Below, one piece after another: positions 22,689-25,843 of a stretch of 25,843 bases of DNA (the first letter of the stretch is position 1; every line of letters begins with the position of its first letter). Made by a program: the position numbers and the translations under genes. Under the pieces are notes generated by a model. The model saw only the letters and a list, made by a program, of their open reading frames with translations. It was not told the origin of the DNA and ran no database searches. The stretch is taken from positions 1-25,843 of the forward strand of contig JBCDCP010000030.1 of the NCBI GenBank assembly GCA_039181495.1, given 5' to 3'. This stretch comes from JBCDCP01 sp039181495 (GTDB lineage: Bacteria > Pseudomonadota > Alphaproteobacteria > Rhizobiales > Tepidamorphaceae).

Positions 22689-22976
22689 TCAGAGATAACG
22701 GCGCCAATTGCAGCCGTTTCGTGCCAAAATCCGCCGTCTGCGTCGGCGCCGGATTCCCTGATGGCGCGTCCAGCGGGCAATCTGCCGGCAGCGGCGGCGA
22801 TGGACACGCCGTCGCCTACGCCGGCGTGGCCGATGACCGAAAGACAGATAGACGCCATTGCCGGAATAGGTGAACCGGCCAGAGGCTTCCGCCGGTGTTG
22901 CGGTTGCCGCGGCGCCTGTGCCGGCGAGCAACAGGCCAACCGCCGATAACGCGGCAAATCTTCGTCTCGTTAGCAT
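22689..22976 (-). CDS. Small exported Arg-rich protein with Cys-x25-Cys C-terminus (member 2)
   Basis: The 95-residue product has a signal peptide (basic start MLTRRRF, core to about 25, AEA near the end), then YSGNGVYLSFGHRPR at 37-51, a run of seven Arg, and a C-terminal frame Cys63-x5-Trp69-x19-Cys89. A second seven-Arg run lies at 76-82. Its nearest relative is the gene at 23285-23605, with the same two blocks. GGAAGGA lies about 8 bases before ATG 22976. The high charge suggests binding to an acidic partner such as envelope polymer or nucleic acid, but this is only inference. Confidence 0.68.
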   Translation of the reverse strand: MLTRRRFAALSAVGLLLAGTGAAATATPAEASGRFTYSGNGVYLSFGHRPRRRRRRRVHRRRCRQIARWTRHQGIRRRRRRRILARNGCNWRRYL

Positions 22977-23284
22977 GCGATCTTTCCTTCCGCGTGCGGC
23001 GCCGGTCCGCTCCGGACAATGGGGAGCGCGCTGCGCCGCCAATCTGCTGCGGACCGGCCAACGGGATAGCGGGCGGCCCAGCATCGGAAGAGCTAAATGC
23101 GTCACGGTTGAATGGTTGCTGAGCCAGTGGTTCAACAATCATTCAGGTGCGGTGTGAAGCACGAGAAATCTGCCCGCTGCGGTAGTCTATTCAGTCTACC
23201 GTCAGTGGCTCATGCTTCTCGCCCGGGCAGTTTCCTGCCCGGGCGCGCGGAGATCGCAACATTCAAGGGAAGAACAGGGTCCTA
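22977..23284 (-). promoter_or_regulatory. 308-bp gap with leader stem and downstream hairpin
   Basis: No gene seen. Near the start codon at 22976 is a 10-bp stem, GCCGGTCCGC (23001-23010) with GCGGACCGGC (23049-23058), in what must be the leader; a shorter hairpin (GTCCG-CTC-CGGAC, from 23005) competes with it. At 23220-23245 an 11-bp hairpin with core GCCCGGGCAG and a TTTC loop lies 40 bases past the stop of the next gene. No clear promoter was found. Confidence 0.4.
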
Positions 23285-23605
23285 TCAGCAGCCGTAGCGC
23301 CGCAGCAAACGACGTTGCCTCTTGGGATTATGGGTGGTGGAACGCACCCAGTGCCAAACTCGATGGCAGTGGCTTTGGTAGCGCGGCCGATGGTGGCGAT
23401 AGTAGCGCGGTTGGTGCCTGTAGTGGCGATAATGCCGCCGCGGCTTGTGTCGGTAATAGCGCGGTGCATGACCGAACTGGAGATAGATTCCACCACCGGA
23501 ATAGCCGTGACGATGATGGGCCTCCGCCGTTGTCGGCGCGGTGAATGCGCTGGCGCCGAAGGCGATCATGCCGGCAGCAGCCATAAGCAAAACTCGGTTC
23601 AGCAT
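23285..23605 (-). CDS. Small exported His/Tyr/Arg-rich protein with Cys-x25-Cys C-terminus (member 1)
   Basis: The 106-residue product has a signal peptide (core about 5-20, cleavage near AEA-H30), then YSGGGIYLQFGHAPR at 35-49, a 25-residue stretch of His, Tyr and Arg, and the frame Cys80-x5-Trp86-x19-Cys106, with the last Cys as the C-terminal residue. Block 1 and the Cys/Trp spacing match the gene at 22689-22976 without gaps. The His-rich middle could bind metal, but that is inference. A very strong AGGAGG lies 5 bases before the ATG. Family not recognised. Confidence 0.72.
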   Translation of the reverse strand: MLNRVLLMAAAGMIAFGASAFTAPTTAEAHHRHGYSGGGIYLQFGHAPRYYRHKPRRHYRHYRHQPRYYRHHRPRYQSHCHRVWHWVRSTTHNPKRQRRLLRRYGC

Positions 23606-23624
23606 TTCAACCTCCTGTGGTGGC

Positions 23625-23692
23625 CTGGAACGCCCGAAATCACGTCCCCCGACGCATTTGGAAGGTACGCCTTCCGTCCCCGTGCGTTCCAG
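23625..23692 (-). promoter_or_regulatory. Leader stem-loop of the His-rich exported gene
   Basis: CTGGAACGC (23625-23633) pairs with GCGTTCCAG (23684-23692); nested inside is GGAAGG-TACG-CCTTCC (23660-23675). The outer arm is 20 bases before the start codon at 23605. The remaining sequence up to 23828 shows no gene. Confidence 0.42.
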
Positions 23693-23828
23693 ACCGACGG
23701 GCCGGGTATCGATGATAACCCGACCGGTTGGCCAGTTAAGCCAATTCGCCGTGAATGACTGCTGATAGCGCCGTTCATGCTGGGTTCAGCTTTGTTGTGA
23801 ACGCCAGTTTTCGAGAAGGTTGAACGGC

Positions 23829-24068
23829 TTATTGGGTCTCGACGACAAGCTTGCTCAGGAGTCGGCGGACCAGGGGCGCCACGACAAAGACAATCGGGAA
23901 AGCCAGCAGCCAGGATTTCACCCAAGCCGCCATCCAAGCGCCTATCAGGCCGTCGCTCAAGCCAAGCGCTGAAACCGTCGACAGGCCTGAGACGAAGAAC
24001 GACATGATGCCAGACAGGATCAACGCAAATGCGCCCATCTCGAAGCGCTTTGGAATGAAGGGATTCAC
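23829..24068 (-). CDS. DUF2798 small membrane protein
   Basis: A 79-residue protein with two membrane spans (about 10-32 and 50-70). It matches DUF2798: IPKRFE at the start, LILSGIMSFFVSGLSTVSALGL in span 1, and AWVKSWLLAFPIVFVVAPLVRRL in span 2. Function unknown. The start is GTG at 24068, chosen because IPKRFE is conserved; the ribosome site is weak (AGG about 14 bases away). It lies 34 bases after leuD on the same strand and is probably read from the leuD transcript. Confidence 0.85.
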   Translation of the reverse strand: MNPFIPKRFEMGAFALILSGIMSFFVSGLSTVSALGLSDGLIGAWMAAWVKSWLLAFPIVFVVAPLVRRLLSKLVVETQ

Positions 24069-24102
24069 CGTCGTTCAGCGCCTGACCATCAGCCGTGATC
24101 GG

Positions 24103-24708
24103 CTAGAGCCATGGCCGGGCCCCGGCGGTCTGTTCCTCGAAGCTTGCAATGGCGCCGGACTTCTCCATGGTCAGCCCAATGTCGTCCAGTCCGTTCAACA
24201 GGCAATGCTTGCGGAATGGGTCGATGTCGAAACGTATTTCGCCACCATCGGGGCCATTGATTGTCTGGCTCTCGAGATCAACGGTCAGAGTGGAATTGGC
24301 GCCGCGTTCGGCGTCGTCCATGAGCTTGGCCAACTCGGCTTCGGAGACCACGATGGGCAGAATGCCGTTCTTGAAGCAGTTGTTATAGAAGATGTCGGCG
24401 AAACTGGTCGATATGACGCAGGTAATACCGAAATCCTTGATTGCCCAAGGGGCATGTTCGCGGCTCGATCCGCATCCGAAGTTGTCACCCGCAACAATGA
24501 TCTTCGCGTTGCGATAGGCAGGTTTGTTAAGCACGAACTCGGGGTTCTCGCGGCCATCCTCGTCAAACCGCATCTCGTGGAACAGGTTTGCGCCCAGGCC
24601 CGTCCGCTTGATCGTCTTCAGGAACTGCTTGGGGATGATCATATCGGTGTCGATATTGATCAGCGGCATGGGCGCCGCCACGCCGGTCAGTGTGGTGAAC
24701 TTGTCCAT
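24103..24708 (-). CDS. leuD: 3-isopropylmalate dehydratase small subunit
   Basis: The swivelling subunit of isopropylmalate isomerase, 201 residues, normal length. LINIDTDMIIPKQFLKTIKR at 16-35 and GDNFGCGSSREHAPWAI at 74-90 are the substrate-binding blocks. ATG 24708 has AGGA just upstream with short spacing. It is on the opposite strand to leuC, separated by three small exported genes and DUF2798; no leuB follows. The stop is TAG. The 236-base divergent gap to the next gene shows no clear promoter. Confidence 0.96.
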   Translation of the reverse strand: MDKFTTLTGVAAPMPLINIDTDMIIPKQFLKTIKRTGLGANLFHEMRFDEDGRENPEFVLNKPAYRNAKIIVAGDNFGCGSSREHAPWAIKDFGITCVISTSFADIFYNNCFKNGILPIVVSEAELAKLMDDAERGANSTLTVDLESQTINGPDGGEIRFDIDPFRKHCLLNGLDDIGLTMEKSGAIASFEEQTAGARPWL

Positions 24709-24944
24709 TGATCCTATCCCGTAGACCCGCGTCGATCGATGATTGTCTTTCTAGGGTGCAAGCGCATGACTGCCAAGCACTGACCTATCAGATCAGTTGT
24801 AACGACGGGCTCGGGTCGACGGCTGGGGCGACATCGTCGCAATGTGCACTTTGGCACAGCGAAGGCTCATACGGTTTGCAAAGTTCCCCCTACCGGATTT
24901 GCGATCAGCGCCACTCGGCGTGAAGCTCCAGGGGGAACAACGAA

Positions 24945-25843
24945 ATGAAGCGGGATCATGCTTTGGCCAAACAGCGTGGCCGCAGCCTGCCTCAGGCCAA
25001 AGGCACACGGATGCTGACGGACGGCGGGCTGGAAACTACGCTGGTGTTCCATGACCAACTCGATCTGCCGTGCTTTGCGGCGTTCCCCCTGCTTGAGAGC
25101 CGAGCCGGCCGTGACAGACTTGCCGACTACTATCGCCGGCACGCGCAGATCGCGAATACCAGAAGCTTTGGCTTTGTTTTTGAGTCGCCGACCTGGAGGG
25201 CCAATCCCGATTGGGCAGGAATTCTCGGCTTCAGTCCCGATGCGCTCGACCGTCTGAATGTTGCCGGCATCGATCTCATGAATGCGGTACGCAATGAGGT
25301 TGGGCTCGAGCCTGATCGGGGCATCATTTCCGGCAATATCGGACCGCGCGGCGATGGCTACGTTGCAGATCAGGCTATGACGGCTGACGAAGCGCGGCGT
25401 TATCACGCGCCCCAGATCGACAGCTTCCGTCGCGCCAATGCGGATATGGTGACAGCGATGACCATATCCTCGGTCAACGAGGCGGTCGGCATTGTGCATG
25501 CGGCCGGTGAAGCCAGCATGCCGGTTGTCATCTCGTTCACCGTCGAAACCGATGGGCGGTTGCCGTCTGGCAAGAGCTTGCGCGATGCGATTGTCGAGAC
25601 TGATCGCAAGACGCAGAGAATCGCTGCCTATTACATGATCAACTGCGCCCACCCGACGCACTTCGTCGATTTGTTCACTCCGGGTGCACGCTGGCAGGAG
25701 CGAATCGGCGGCATTCGCGCCAATGCGTCCTGTAAGAGTCATGCGGAACTCGATGCTGCCGAAACGCTCCTGCCAGCGTGCACCCGGAGTGAACAAATCG
25801 ACGAAGTGCGTCGGGTGGGCGCAGTTGATCATGTAATAGGCAG
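24945..25843 (+). CDS. Homocysteine S-methyltransferase-like protein, 3' end missing and corrupted
   Basis: Residues 1-273 are a credible homocysteine S-methyltransferase (Pfam S-methyl_trans). The visible blocks are LTDGGLETTLVFHDQLDLP (24-42), AAFPLL, SFGFVFESPTWRANPDW (74-90), SGNIGPRGDGY (about 126-136), SVNEAVGIVHAA and YYMINCAHPTHF, with the zinc-type Cys at 234, and Cys263 in NASCKSHAELD. The family moves a methyl group to homocysteine to give methionine; the donor is unclear. ATG 24945 has AGGGGGA 8 bases upstream. From about 25765 the frame is an inverted copy of 25624-25702 and is not real protein; the true C-terminus with the later zinc cysteines is absent. Confidence 0.85.
   Translation, partial: MKRDHALAKQRGRSLPQAKGTRMLTDGGLETTLVFHDQLDLPCFAAFPLLESRAGRDRLADYYRRHAQIANTRSFGFVFESPTWRANPDWAGILGFSPDALDRLNVAGIDLMNAVRNEVGLEPDRGIISGNIGPRGDGYVADQAMTADEARRYHAPQIDSFRRANADMVTAMTISSVNEAVGIVHAAGEASMPVVISFTVETDGRLPSGKSLRDAIVETDRKTQRIAAYYMINCAHPTHFVDLFTPGARWQERIGGIRANASCKSHAELDAAETLLPACTRSEQIDEVRRVGAVDHVIG
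25624..25843. repeat. Perfect 79-bp inverted repeat ending at the window edge
   Basis: Bases 25624-25702 are the exact reverse complement of 25765-25843, with a 62-base spacer. At the junction the spacer ends show partial complementarity (TCGGC-GCAT-like), as expected when a strand folds back on a short match. The second arm replaces coding sequence of the methyltransferase. Most likely a fold-back chimera from amplification or assembly rather than biology. Confidence 0.9.

Noticed and set aside
22144..22698. 184-codon plus-strand frame after leuC
   Set aside because: Antisense to a small exported gene with a signal peptide and a good ribosome site; the plus-strand product has no features.
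24779..24797. ACTGA-N9-TCAGT inverted repeat before the methyltransferase gene as an operator
   Set aside because: Only five bases per arm, expected by chance, and not similar to a known methionine-regulator site.
24867..25832. 321-codon minus-strand open frame at the window end
   Set aside because: Its first part is the inverted copy of the methyltransferase gene created by the terminal fold-back, and the rest is antisense to that gene.

Overview
The window (about 25.8 kb, GC-rich, densely coded) looks like chromosomal DNA of an alphaproteobacterium, most likely of the order Hyphomicrobiales (Rhizobiales). The support is a DUF2794 gene (a family I know only from Alphaproteobacteria), the gene neighbourhoods acnA/ccmABCDG, yciB-ftsY-mtaB-dapF and ffh-rpsP-rimM-trmD-rplS-leuC, and the alphaproteobacterial style of the Ffh C-terminus. 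I do not name a genus. No tRNA, rRNA, CRISPR array, transposase or phage gene was seen.

Layout. (1) 1-2.0 kb: a Bax-inhibitor-1 family membrane protein with its own promoter and terminator, a DUF2267 protein, and a convergent DUF2794 gene. (2) 2.4-6.1 kb, minus strand: the cytochrome c maturation genes ccmA, ccmB, ccmC, ccmD and ccmG followed by a NUDIX hydrolase. The sigma70-type promoter before ccmA has a perfect TATAAT, and a second possible promoter lies in the unusual ccmB-ccmC gap. (3) 6.3-9.9 kb, plus strand: aconitase acnA, preceded by a perfect 20-bp palindrome, then an exported DUF1223 protein. (4) 9.9-14.0 kb, minus strand: yciB, ftsY, mtaB and dapF, the last three overlapping. (5) 14.4-19.3 kb, plus strand: ffh, a GNAT acetyltransferase, rpsP, rimM, trmD and rplS, closed by a strong terminator. 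(6) 19.4-24.7 kb: a BLUF blue-light sensor, a DUF302 protein, leuC, three small exported proteins, a DUF2798 membrane protein and leuD. leuC and leuD face each other on opposite strands. (7) 24.9 kb to the end: a homocysteine S-methyltransferase-like gene, cut by the window edge.

How the genes work together. FtsY and Ffh are the receptor and the GTPase of co-translational membrane targeting and start divergently from the dapF-ffh gap. RpsP, RimM, TrmD and RplS serve ribosome assembly and tRNA modification, with MtaB adding another tRNA modification. CcmABCD handle haem delivery and CcmG reduces apocytochrome c. LeuC and LeuD form isopropylmalate isomerase, an aconitase-family enzyme related to AcnA.

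Most notable: (a) ffh is broken by an in-frame TAG in the M-domain finger loop although both halves are otherwise intact; (b) three adjacent small exported proteins share an exact Cys-x25-Cys C-terminal frame; (c) ribosomal protein L19 carries a C-terminal helix-hairpin-helix-like domain; (d) the last 220 bases form a perfect 79-bp inverted repeat that runs to the window edge and corrupts the last gene, probably a fold-back assembly or library artefact; (e) the BLUF gene's Shine-Dalgarno lies inside a leader hairpin. The artefact in (d) means that (a) should first be checked as a possible sequence error.
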